A DNA stretch of 64,000 bases from assembly GCA_020002185.1 (NCBI GenBank), contig CM034543.1, positions 1,665,033 through 1,729,032 of the forward strand, written 5' to 3'. Numbering within the stretch: the stretch's first letter is position 1; each line of letters starts with the position of its first letter. The stretch is from Paraescarpia echinospica. Taxonomy: Eukaryota; Annelida; Polychaeta; Sabellida; Siboglinidae. Of the stretch, positions 25,278 to 36,900 are shown one piece after another. Below the pieces are notes generated by a model, which saw nothing but the letters and a program-made list of their open reading frames with translations, made no database searches and was not told the DNA's origin. The position numbers and the translations under genes were made by a program.

Positions 25278-25397
25278 GGATGGCACTACTTTGAACACAT
25301 ATAAATGTCCATCTGCAGGATGGCACTACTTTGAACACATATAAATGTCCATCTGCAGGATGGCACTACTTTGAACACATATAAATGTCCATCTGCA
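25278..25397. repeat. Three perfect 40-bp tandem repeats
   Basis: The 40-bp unit starting GGATGGCACTACTTTGAACA occurs at 25,278, 25,318 and 25,358 without any mismatch, ending at 25,397. The absence of divergence suggests a recent expansion or slippage event. Confidence 0.97.
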
Positions 25398-25559
25398 GGT
25401 GGTATGGTGTCCCATATCCGTTTGGAAGAGAACGCATTATGTTATAACCATTAATGTAAGTAAAAACAATCTGATATCGTTCGCAGGTTGTAACGCACTG
25501 AATATATCCTGAAATATGAGGTTTAAATTGATTATTTAATAATATTTTTTCTGCAATGT

Positions 25560-25745
25560 TGCAATTTGTAAGACCAAAATGGCCCATGTTGGATCAAAAA
25601 TAAAAACAAATTGGCGAATAAAATCTAATGTCGTAATCAGTAAACACATTGGCGTCTTGTAATATACACAGAAGGCCTCGTGTAGAGAAAATAGCGTTTT
25701 GACAAATTTTTTGTCAAAGTTGATTTTAAGTGTAAAAAATAACAT
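25560..25745 (+). repeat. Fragment of the foldback-arm repeat family
   Basis: Shares AGGCCTCGTGTA and the following TTTGACAAA...GTCAAA segment with 26,300-26,370, and the same AGGCCTCGTGTA with the solo arm near 750. About 190 bp. No gene seen in the surrounding 25,398-26,109; the short frame at 25,749-25,958 has no recognisable features. Confidence 0.55.
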
Positions 25746-26109
25746 GTAGTGCACAAACATCACATAAAAACGTTAATCTACAGGTTGTGTGGCGGGGTAC
25801 CCCGTGTCTACTTGGAGATGTTAATTAAGCCGGATATGATGGAGATCACCAACAAAAGGAGCATTGGAGTTATATTTAGTTTGCTGATATTTCCAGTCAA
25901 AAGTGTGACTAATGGCCGATGCAGCAATGCAAACAGCCGTACCGTCGGGTTAGCGTAACGACGTAACGTTGGGGATGGCGGACGTGTGTTCAACACTTTC
26001 TGCAATTTCAGATGTTTTTATTGATCTTGTAACAAGGGGATACAAGTAAAAACATCCAGTCGAAGCAGCTAAAGGCAGGCCTGTAGGCTGGGGGATGGTG
26101 CGACGGGTG

Positions 26110-28345
26110 CGTTAGTTCATAGTTATGAAATAATTGACAAGTTAACAACAATATAAGGCATCAATAGTTATTTAATCATATTTTGTTTACTTGTTTAAAT
26201 AACCCATATTAAACCAAAAGTCCAAACCTTGACTGGCAAAAACCTACTGTGTAACCAGTGACATGTGTTCACACCCAGTACCTGATTGGCGACTTGTAAC
26301 GTAAATAGTAGGCCTCATGTGGGGAAAATAGCTTTTTGACAAATGGTTCGTCAAATTTGAGTTTAGCAAAAAATGACCCATAATTAAAAGAAATCAAAAT
26401 GGTGTCTTGCAAACGCCTTGTACTATAACTAATGATATGTTCGGACATACTCTAAAATGGTAAAAACTACGTTTGTGTAATGTGTAGAGAAACTTTAACC
26501 TGATTTGAAAACATATAACATTATTAGTGTGTCTTATAGAGCCATAATACTGTGTTTTACCTAAAAATCCAAAATCAAAACGTCCAACCACCCATACCAT
26601 AATAAGTATCGTATATAGAGAACATCTAAAATGGTTGGCAGCTTGTAACAAAAAATGCCTACGAAAGTCACAATTCATCGCCTTGGCCGCCCGCCTAGTG
26701 TGGTGTGTTCTAATTTGGTCTGCTCTGGTCTGATCTGGTCTGGTCTGGTCTGGTCTGGCCTGGCCTGGTTTGGCCTGGTCAGGCGTAAAGTTCCAGTGTA
26801 TCCGGGCTTTTACGGGCCTCGCGCAAGAACTCAAGGCATCAGCTGCTCCAGGCGAAATGGCAGACTAGTAGAAGGAGCTTGAAAAGGCAAATTAAGGTGG
26901 CGGGGTAGGATGAAGAGTTACACGGAAAACGCACACGTGAACTATAGAGATTCGACGGAAATGGGGTACAAGACCACGCTAAATGAAGACATGTCGCAGA
27001 GAGAGTGATATAGAATGCCTGATATGGCGCCCACCCCGCAAAAGTTTAAGGAAAAGAAAAAGAAGGCTCAGTACGAACACCGATGGAGATTTGTCGATGG
27101 TCTTATTACAACAAAAAAGATATGCGTTTACAATGGGACCGGAACGAAATTAAAATGTTTTGGGATGGGGCTGAGCGGGAGCTTCAGCACCACTCGATCT
27201 CCCCTTTCTTGAGGGGGAAGAGTGCCGTTGAAAGTGTTTCACTGTGACGTTCCAAATTGTGAGTTTATATGCTCACCAATACCTCAAACTGTCCCCCCTG
27301 AGACTCACCAAAATGCCAACCCAACAAAAAACCCTCCAACCGCAACCCCGTGAGACTCACCAACTCCCAACAGAAAACCTCAAAAGCACCTCCCAGAGAT
27401 TCACAACAAAATAATCAACCAAAAACCTCCAACTGCACCCCCGTGAGACACACAAAAGTCTACAAAATAATACCTCCTTTCCAAAAGATTAGGGAGCTAA
27501 TCCTATCTCCAGCCATCACCAAAATTATGGGTGGGATCAGCCTCCAAACCCTCTCTAGGCGGACAGCCAAGACAATGAATTGTGACTTTCGTAGGCATAT
27601 TTTGTTACAAGCAGCCAACCATTTAGATGTTCTTTATATACGTTACTGTTTGTGATATGGGTTGTTGGACTTTATGATTTTTGATTTTCATGTCAGAAAA
27701 AGGGTTTTTATGTAAAATTTTACATAAATTTAATAAAAAACGTATTATGGCTCTGTAAGACATAAGAACAATGTTACATGTTTCCAAATATGTTAAGGCT
27801 TCTCTTCATTACACACCTGGAGTTTTTGCCGGTCTAATTTGGGGTTTTGGCCAGATATGGGTCATTTTTGTCCCAAAATTTAACCGAAATGTAATTAAGC
27901 AACTATGTTAACGACTATTTTTCATAATGTAATCACTAGATTATAACTTTCTAACCACTTTAGATTTTGTTCACATATATCAATGGTTATCGGACATGGC
28001 GTTTGCAAAAGACAATTTAGATTTTTTGGTTAATCATTTATAATTTTTTTTTTAACATGAAATTTGACATAAAATGTATCTAAAAACTATTGTATCTACT
28101 TGAGGCCTACGACCTATGTTAAAAATCGCCAACTTGGCACTGTACATAGGTCACTGGCTACACACTAGGTTGTATGGCTTTCAGGTTTTTGATTTTTTGT
28201 TAAAGATGGGTTATTCAACTAAATAACCAAAATGTGGTTAAATGACAAATTATCCATTACATTTCAAGGTGTAGTCGGTGTGGTGCAACCTACAAATCAT
28301 TTCATATGGTTGGTCACATGTCTTAGTGTTTACGACGCAAGAAGC
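26110..28345. mobile_element. Foldback-like element with long inverted arms
   Basis: 26,110-26,698 and 27,555-28,345 are inverted copies of each other with indels. Close matches lie at the inner edges (GGCNNNCCGCCTAG against its complement) and at the ACGAAAGTCACAATTCAT segment. The loop (26,699-27,554) contains a TCTGG-rich run (26,708-26,780), a lysine-rich short frame at 27,015-27,212 without recognised domains, and a degenerate repeat of about 60 bp with GTGAGACTCACCAA near 27,290-27,450. No transposase is visible. Related solo arms lie at 522-1,668 and 25,560-25,745. Termini and target-site duplication were not resolved. Confidence 0.65.
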
Positions 28346-28454
28346 ACAATTACCTCAGCGGAGGGGTGCGTACGCACCCATTGCACACTCTCACATCCTA
28401 CGGGCCTGCATTGGGCTTCTCCGACTGCAGCCTGGAGGAGACAGTACTGCATTT

Positions 28455-28747
28455 GAACTAGCATGCACACACACGACACACACGACACACACAATCACAC
28501 ACGCACGCGCACATGGATAAACACTCACGCACACACACCACCCTCCACACACACGACATACCCACACACACGACACACATACGACACACACGACACACAC
28601 ACGACACACACGACACACACACGCACACACGACACACACAACAAACACACAACAAACACTCACAACAAACACTCAAAACAAACACACGACGCGCACACGA
28701 CGCGCACACGATGCATACACGACACACACACACACGACACACACACG

Positions 28748-28782
<35 letters not shown>

Positions 28783-29316
28783 ACACATACACACGACACA
28801 TACACACACAAAACACACGACAATACAATTAAACACTATACTCTAGTCTGCCATACGACACACACACGCGACACACACACTACAATAATAATAATGATTA
28901 CCACAACAACAAACACAATAAATCAAACACACGACGCAAAGCCAATATCGATGCACACATGACGCACAACACACGATTACTAATTACTAATGACAATAAT
29001 AATACACACACATTAATACACACACACGACACATACACGACATAATAATATAAACATCACTCACATTACCTTAATTCAATAATAATACACAATAATACAC
29101 ACACATACACACACACAATAATAATACGACACATAATACGACACACATAAACACTCACATAATTCATTCATACTAATAATGACACAATAATACACGACAA
29201 TAATACATGCATTGGCCAATACACTACACGACACACGAACACACATACTCACTCATACACACACGACACATACACGATACACACCCATACACACACACAA
29301 ACACACACACACACCT

Positions 29317-29400
<84 letters not shown>
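28455..29400. repeat. CA/CACGACA-rich simple sequence
   Basis: About 0.95 kb of CA-rich sequence, with ACACGACACACA variants and interspersed AATAATA stretches, ending in a pure (AC)n run at about 29,319-29,400. Apparent open frames rich in His-Thr or Val-Cys are artefacts of composition. Confidence 0.97.
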
Positions 29401-29402
<2 letters not shown>

Positions 29403-29902
29403 TAATACTGTTGTGACGGATGATATTCGCGAGTTCATAGATTGATAAAACGTAGAATACTTTTGGTGGTGGGACTGTTTAGTGAAGACAAATTGAATAT
29501 TTTGCTCTGATATGTATACGTCGAAGATGTATACAGGTATTATGAATGTGTTTTGTATTGATGGAAATAACGTATATTCTGAGGGGTGTATCGCTCACAC
29601 AAATGAGTAGGAATATTTTATTATTGTAGTTAACATTTATTGTAGTGCCAGGTCAGTGCAATGTCTACACGTTTGTTCGTGAGGTCAAGAGACCTACAGC
29701 GATGCTACACGCGAATAGGCGGCATCAGCGTCATGAGTGAAATCCCTCGAGAAAAGGGAAGTTCCCTCAAATTGAGCCGAGTCGACTTCGGAAGGTTACA
29801 GGCTAGAACCGAACCCAACGGGTATCGTTGGACCCGAACATTCTTCGAATTATATTTACATTACGATGGCTTCGAGGGTATATATATATAGTATATATAT
29901 AT

Positions 29903-29949
<47 letters not shown>

Positions 29950-30227
29950 AGTGGTAACTTGGAAGATATGTTTGTATGTTTGTATGTTTATATCCTTTCG
30001 ATGATAATAGTGTGAACGTGGCTGACGAATCTCAATAAGGGATTTTTTACGGTGGTATGAGGAGTTAATATTCTCTCCAATGTGATTTGTGAATATCTGT
30101 TTTTTGTGTTCGGTGGGGTGAATAAACTATAGAAATCTGTACCTTGCCTTGATATTTCTGTCGAGTTTTGTACTATCGCTGAATCCAAATATATATACAA
30201 GTTTGCTTCACTTGGCGGATCTTGACA
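29401..30227. other. Intergenic sequence with a small unrecognised ORF and a TA array
   Basis: 29,661-29,891 (+) is a 76-codon frame of balanced composition, starting MSTRLFVRSRDLQRC. I do not recognise it and see no splice partner or domain. It runs into a (TA)n array at about 29,879-29,943. Nothing else supportable. Confidence 0.3.
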
Positions 30228-30285
30228 GTAGATAATAATAATAATGAAAACGATAATACGTATGTGATTCATTTAACTGATATAA

Positions 30286-30291
30286 TTTATT
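30286..30291 (-). promoter_or_regulatory. Candidate poly(A) signal of sacsin-like copy B
   Basis: AATAAA on the minus strand, about 660 bp past the ancestral stop at 30,947. It is positionally equivalent to 3,220-3,225 in copy A. The nearer sequence in the two flanks differs by indels. Confidence 0.35.
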
Positions 30292-30946
30292 AAGTCCACA
30301 ACCAGCAGTTGGTGTTCGTTTACATGTAACATATCGATGTGATTAGCGTGATTAAATAAAAAAGCGATTACAGTGAATAACATATTGAATACGCATTTGG
30401 GTATTTCCACGTAAAACAATACACGTTAAGTTTCTTCTAACTAAACCAGTGATGCGCATAGACCATGTCTAGACATATTGACAAGTATTCCAATATGGAC
30501 TCTTTTAGAGTCGTGCACTTTCCTAGAGTGAGACAATGATAGACACATTATACTGGCTTGAATACAAACACACGCAGATGCACATACTTTCCATTAGAGA
30601 TATATGACAATCTAATTTAAACACACACAAAAAGTAATCAACGTCAAATAGTAAATTACAAATAAATCAACCAATCAATTAAAGGTATTATGCCCACCCA
30701 CTCAAACACACTACCAAAAAGTTGTAGATAACTCTGAAATAAAAAAATTACATCTTTAAATCACATAGCAAATTACCCGCTGGGAAAAATCGAATTGAAA
30801 GTGTTAGTACCACAGCTGAGAAATGCATTTGCCTGGTTGACGCGGCAAGTGCAACGTGGGTCCACCAGGCGTGATAAGAATGTTACCAGTGGTTCACAAC
30901 GGGAACGTGTTACAATTGTGGCTTGTGACGAATACACTGTTGTTCC

Positions 30947-33900
30947 TCAGTTTCGCGCAAACTTGTACAGTTTGGTATCGTGAGCGATTACTTCCCCGCT
31001 TTCCCCTACGGTGACGACATACGCGCTACTGTCGGAGGCGGACAGTCGCCGTTTTTTTATGATGCCGTACACGACGGGCTGACTGTCGTCTTCCTTGTAG
31101 CCCACGTACTCTCCCTCACTGAAGGCCCGTTTCCCTGGCTTCAGCAATGTCCGGTGCGTGTCCGAGACCGGGTTACCCGGTCGAGGGATCAGACCGTGCC
31201 GTCCACTTTCGGCCTTCAAGCGATGTTCACGCACGTTCAGTGTGTTCAGTGTTGTGCTGATGTCGTCTTCGCTGTGACAGGAGATGATGGGAATGAGATA
31301 GAGGACGGCGTCTCTCAGTAGACCCGACATTATCTTGTCGATGACGTCAGCAAGGGGCACCAGCAGTTCAAGGCTGAGTTCGGCGTCATTGTTGACGTAA
31401 GCGTGCCACTGAGCAACGTGTCCTGGAAGATGGGGTTTCTCCACGAAACACGGCTTCTGTAGTTGACTGCCGTCCACTGATTTGTCTTTGTACATCAATT
31501 CTGTGACGACATCGCCAACGACGCCGTGGACGTTGATCGTTGACAGGCGATTGATGGCGTCGGCAATCCGTTCCGAGTCCTGCTCGATGCCTTGACAGTG
31601 AGCCTCATGACGCGCCAGACGGTCGATGGCGCCTAGGAAGACCGCAGATCGCAGGCGGGCGCTGAGTCTAGTCGCCAGACTGTCGGTGGTTTCAGACAAC
31701 TCGCAATGGTTTATCAGTCTTTCACTCACCACAGAACTCAACATCTGCGGCTGCAAGGCGGCTGACAGCTTGCGTAGACTCTCCTCCGGGCGGGAGTCCC
31801 CAGACCCCTGCACCCGGGCCATGAACTGTAGATCGGGCAGTGTTCCAGCGCGCTCGTAGTAGGCCGGGGCGTCGTTATAGACAAGATGTGTTGACCGGAC
31901 GAGTGTTCCTGCCTCACTAAGCAAGAACAAAATCGGCACGTCTGGCGAATGTGAGTTTTCTTTAAGAACCTGAAACAAACCTGACATCGCTTTCACACAC
32001 ACTGAGTTTCAGAGAGTATATGTCGGACGTGAGGGTCTTCCAGGCCGCGAGCCTGCAGGTCGCTGTAGATTCTCCTGAAGACTTTCTGTCTGACGGGGTT
32101 GTCACACCGGGTCTCCGTCTCGCACAGAGCTCGAAGGTGCATCGCCACCATCTGGACGGGCGGACTGTCAAGGATGCCGAGATGTTTCTTTGCATTAGAG
32201 GCATGTTGTGGCTTGCTGAAAATGTGATCTGGATCGGCCCAGTCCACCAGCAGCTTGGCCTGTGTCCAGGCTATGGCGGCATGCTTCATCGAGACGCTGT
32301 CGCGGAAAGAAATGTAGCGGCCGTCAGCAGCGCGTTGTGGGTGCAGCTGTTGCAGCGACTGGCCGACTCTCGCCTCCGGCACAAACGCCACATCCGTCAC
32401 TCTCTGCATGATCACACACTGTGTGTTGGTGTCTTTCATTGCGAAAAGGTGCTTCACTAAAACACGTGACTTGCTTGCCGTTCGTTTGGAGTTGCTGTTG
32501 GCGATGCCTTCTCGCGCTACTTGTTTTGCAAACACACAGTACTTGTCTGGCGTGACCTCTAGCTGCAATCCAAGTTGGAATAAGAAGTCTTTCCACTGCG
32601 TTCTGCTGAACAGGCCACGCCGAGGCTGAGGAGGAAACTTGTCGTTTGGAAGCATGGCCCGGAACACTTTGTTGTCGGAGTCGTAGAAGTCGCTCACTGG
32701 TCGGAGGTTGTCGTCTGCGTCGTGTTTGAGGATTGACAGCGTCTGCAGCGACGACACTATGCAGTTCCGATCAGTCCAGTTGATGTGATCGGCGACCGGT
32801 TCCTCCATGTAAGTGGTGTAGACGTAAAGCAAATGGGTCATGCGTCCGTCACTCGACAGATACTCGAGGTGCTGGAAGATGAATTTGCAGTAAACGTCAC
32901 CGATAGTGAGGAACGCGCACCCGATGGCGATGTAGAGATTCGTGAGTTCGTCATCCTGCCAGAGGAACACGTTCCCGGACTTGCTTCGCCAGATATCCAT
33001 GCCGCTTGAGGGGATTCCACATGGCTGCACGTACACGCAACTGCCTTTCAGGCTGATGACATCGCCGCATACGGTCGCATACAAGGGCAGATCCTTCAGA
33101 CGATTCACGTAGCTGGTGTCGTACATCTGTAGACGAAGCAGATTTTTGCAGAAGTAGGTTAGCAGACAATGACGTTCCACCTGATCCAGTGCAGTAGTTT
33201 TGCCATTCTTTTGCATGTGTGCGTGGACCACACCGAGCAACAAATCCGGTTTGTCAACTGTAACCACTAGCATTGACAGAATGTCGATATTCACACTTGC
33301 CACTGGGTTCGTAGGCATTCCGACAGGTAGGCTGACTCTCAACAAGTCTAGTTGGGGCAGACACATCTTACCAAGCACTTCATCCAGTGCTGGGTCCTTA
33401 TGGACGGGTAAGTAGACAGTTGACGCCATGTTGATGGACACGAGGAATCGTTCGCGCTCGACGCGGGCTGGGATGAGACACCATTGGTTCAGAGGAGAGA
33501 GATGATTTTCGATGGATGTCCTATCCAGTAGCAGTTTCCCGTCAGCGTTTTTCAACTGTACGCCAATGAAGTCCCACAGTCGTCTCAGCCAGGTCTCCCG
33601 TGGCAGGCCGCTGTCTCCAGAAGACCATCCCACGTAACAGCCGGTGTTCCACAGCTTGTCTCGTGAAACCTCCCTGCCGAGAAGGTTCGTCAAGTCGTTG
33701 ATGGTGAAGGGCGACAATACAGGAGTATCTGACGGGGAAACATCGCAGAAGATACTCAGTCGTACACATTCATGCAGGAGCAGCTCTTTGCTGTGTGGGA
33801 CCAGATCCGCGTAGTCGCTGTGGTACACGGGCTTGTTGCTGTCAAACACCCGCAGCGTGTCGTCTGCCGTCAGCAGGAGCGGCGCCCCGTCGAGTCGCGA

Positions 33901-36900
33901 CACGAACTGCGGATTCTGCTTGCAGTACTTCAGAACGACCAGCAGCCTTACTGACTTCTTAAACACGGTTTGTTTGATCGGCATCGGCAGTTCTCCAAGA
34001 TGATATGACGGGTTGTAACTGGAATATGATGTAAAGAATGCCAGGACATTCTCGGGAGATATCAGCTCGACAGGCAAGCTGGCTCGTTGGATGTTCTTGA
34101 TGAGAACTGGTGACGCTATGACGAGTTTCATGCCACAGCCGACTAACACATCTTGCAGAACTTCGGCTTCGGTCTCGTCTGTCTTCATGGCCGGCGGATA
34201 TGTCACGCTATACCGATCATGCGGGGCACTGAACGGTGAATGGAACGACGCGGCAGGGTTGTCCACGCGCACTTTCGGCCTTTCGCAGAAGATCGCTTTC
34301 TGTTCACCGTTGCCAGTCGCGGGCAGCCACGTGATACAGCATGTGTCTGGGTTGACTGCGTGCGGGCGCACTGACGGGAACACAGGCGCGTTGGTTGTGG
34401 CACACCGTCTGTACACGGCCTGCACCAGAACGTGCCAGTCAGGTTGATTATCGTCGAACGACGGTAACAGCGACTGATGGGCAACGACGGCGACGTCATG
34501 TTCGCGCCGTGAACGGCTCAACCTCATACAGTTGTCCACGTCCACGTCAGCTTTGAGGAAGTCGGCTCTGACTGCGGTCATCAGATGCACGTAGCACGGC
34601 GCGATCACTTCCCGACACAGAAACTCGTTCCACTCAGTCTTGTAGCTGTCTCTGTCGGCTTTGTCCCACAAGGTGCGCCGGTTTTCGTAGCCCAGTGCGA
34701 AGTGTCCGTTGATATGCACAGGCAGACTCGTCTTGACAGGCAAGGGAAGGAAACAAAACACACTTTTCTTCTTGCGAGTTTGTTCGACCTGGTAACCATG
34801 GTGAGACTCCAGCAGACAGGCAACGCCACCTCGTGGCAGTAAGCGGAGTTCGCCAGCACGAATGGCCGTGCCACCGACTTGGGAACAGCGACGTCCGGCT
34901 CTGTTCCCAGTTGCTCCGATACACGCCATTTCTCATGTACGCCTCTCGTGTCGTTTATCACCAGCGTCGTCATGACTTTGCAGAAAGGGATGCTTCGTAG
35001 TCGATCACTATGTTCTAGTAATGCCGCAGTCTTCGAGGCGTTACCCAGTTCAGATTTCAGCGTCAAGTGTTCTCCAGACAGCTGAGCCGATGCCACGTAC
35101 GTGTTGACGAGTTTGCCCGTGACGTGGTCAACGTCCGATATGCTGATCTGTTTGACGTGGTTGGTGAATAGCAGAGACTCGCAAGCTTCTCGCTTCAGTT
35201 CGTCAAGTAGGTTCTTTAGTTTTTCTGGACTGACAGACCTGTTGCTGATCTTTGATGTCTTTGCCATGTCGGCCGTCCGTAGCGGGAACCGGAACAGTGT
35301 CGCGTTGTCAACGTCGAAGCACTGCGGCAGGTAACACGAGAACACGTCTGGATATCTCGGCTGTAGTCGGTCGACGTCATACCTCCTTCCTGGGTTCAAT
35401 ATGTTGGCGTCGGGCACGTACTGCAAATGTGGATCAAAGACGCACAGTGACCGACTCTTCCCGTCTGGTCGAGTGAGTACACTTGGTGTGTCTGTCAGAT
35501 GGTACATAGCGTTGAATCCAATGCCGTACTGACCGGTCTTAGACGAGTCATACACCTTGCTGCCTTCTCCCAGCTTCTGAATGCCCTCCAGATCTTCTTC
35601 GGTGAAAGGTCGGTTGTTGTAGACGCACAGAGCCGGGCCCTGCAGTGGCTTCCAGGACGGGTCGAACACGGCCTTGTCGCTGTGGTGTCGAGAGTCGTTG
35701 ACGAAGTGGATCTCCGTAGCTCCCGCGTCGTCGGCGTTCTGGATGAGTTCCTTCAAAATCTCGAAGTTCAAAGGGTAACTCTTCACGATGCGATTGAGAC
35801 TCGTGGTCAGATCTTGTTTCTGGCCGAACGGAATACCCTGGGAGTGTCTGCTCAGCACTTCCCTTTCCATTGTGCGCACGCCCAAGCCCACTGCCACCTT
35901 GTACGATAGGTCAAGATGTGTATAACCACCAACTACGTGGGTCTCTTCCGTCTGCACCAGGGTGTCAGTGGCTACGTCGTTGGACCGTGATGGGTTGTCG
36001 TTGTAGCATAGAGCATCGGATGCGTGTAGCACACCTCGCTCGTTCGGGAGATAAATTGTTCCAATTTCATTCAGAACATCCGTCCGTTGTCGTATGTCCA
36101 GATCAATTGAGGAACAAAGTCGTGTCGCCAACGTGATGGCGAGCTGCAGTTTTGAGCCGGTTAGTTCATCCCCCTCGTATTGCTTCAGTTCCTGTATCGC
36201 GCCGACGTAGTCGGCCGTCTCGAAGTCGTCCCGCACGCCCAGAAGTTTCATCAGTGGTTTGTGACATCTGGTTATTTCAGCTGGCAGACTATGGAGGTAC
36301 GGCTCACAGCCACATCTACTAAATGTTACTTTGCGGGGTAGCTGGAACTGACACTGGACGAGGACGCAGGGCCGGGAGTTGAGGTTTGACTGGACACGAC
36401 GAGCTTCATCACTGATCTCACACTCAGACACATGTGCGACGTTGGACTCCCGTTGTAGAAAGTCGTAGATTCTCAAGCACGCAGAATGGAAGATGTTGTA
36501 CTCTGCCTTCCCAAGAGTCGATGGTTGCATGCCCAGCATGTAATCAAACTGACTCATTACATCATGCAAAGACGGCGTCTTGTCGGCCAGCCCCAGGAAC
36601 TCCCGAACTTCCATCTTCATGTTCTGGTCATCGGCAATAGGATGAACGGCTGACACCAGGCAGTGTTGTCCAAGGGGATACAGGACGCTAGGTGGCAGCA
36701 CCGTTGTGGGGTTGTATTCGTCGTTCTTCCACATAATTGGGAAGTGGCTGGGTCTAGGGAGCAGTGGCACGAATGGGATGTTGACAATTTTTTCCTGGGC
36801 AGCTTCTGTCATTCGTTCGAGTGTTGCATCGTTCCCGTTTGTCATCAGTCCTCCACTCTGTTGTATGAGCTTCCGTGCCAGAAACTCAAGGGCATACTTT

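Noticed and set aside
26655..26882. Ser-Gly-Leu-Val-Trp repeat frame
   Set aside because: Translation of a TCTGG simple repeat in the loop of the foldback-like element.
28463..29445. Frames rich in His-Thr and Val-Cys in CA-rich sequence
   Set aside because: Pure product of CA/CG microsatellite composition. Same for 62,911-63,229.
29661..29891. 76-codon plus-strand ORF as a gene
   Set aside because: Balanced composition but no recognised domain, no splice context, and it ends in a TA array; kept only as unrecognised.
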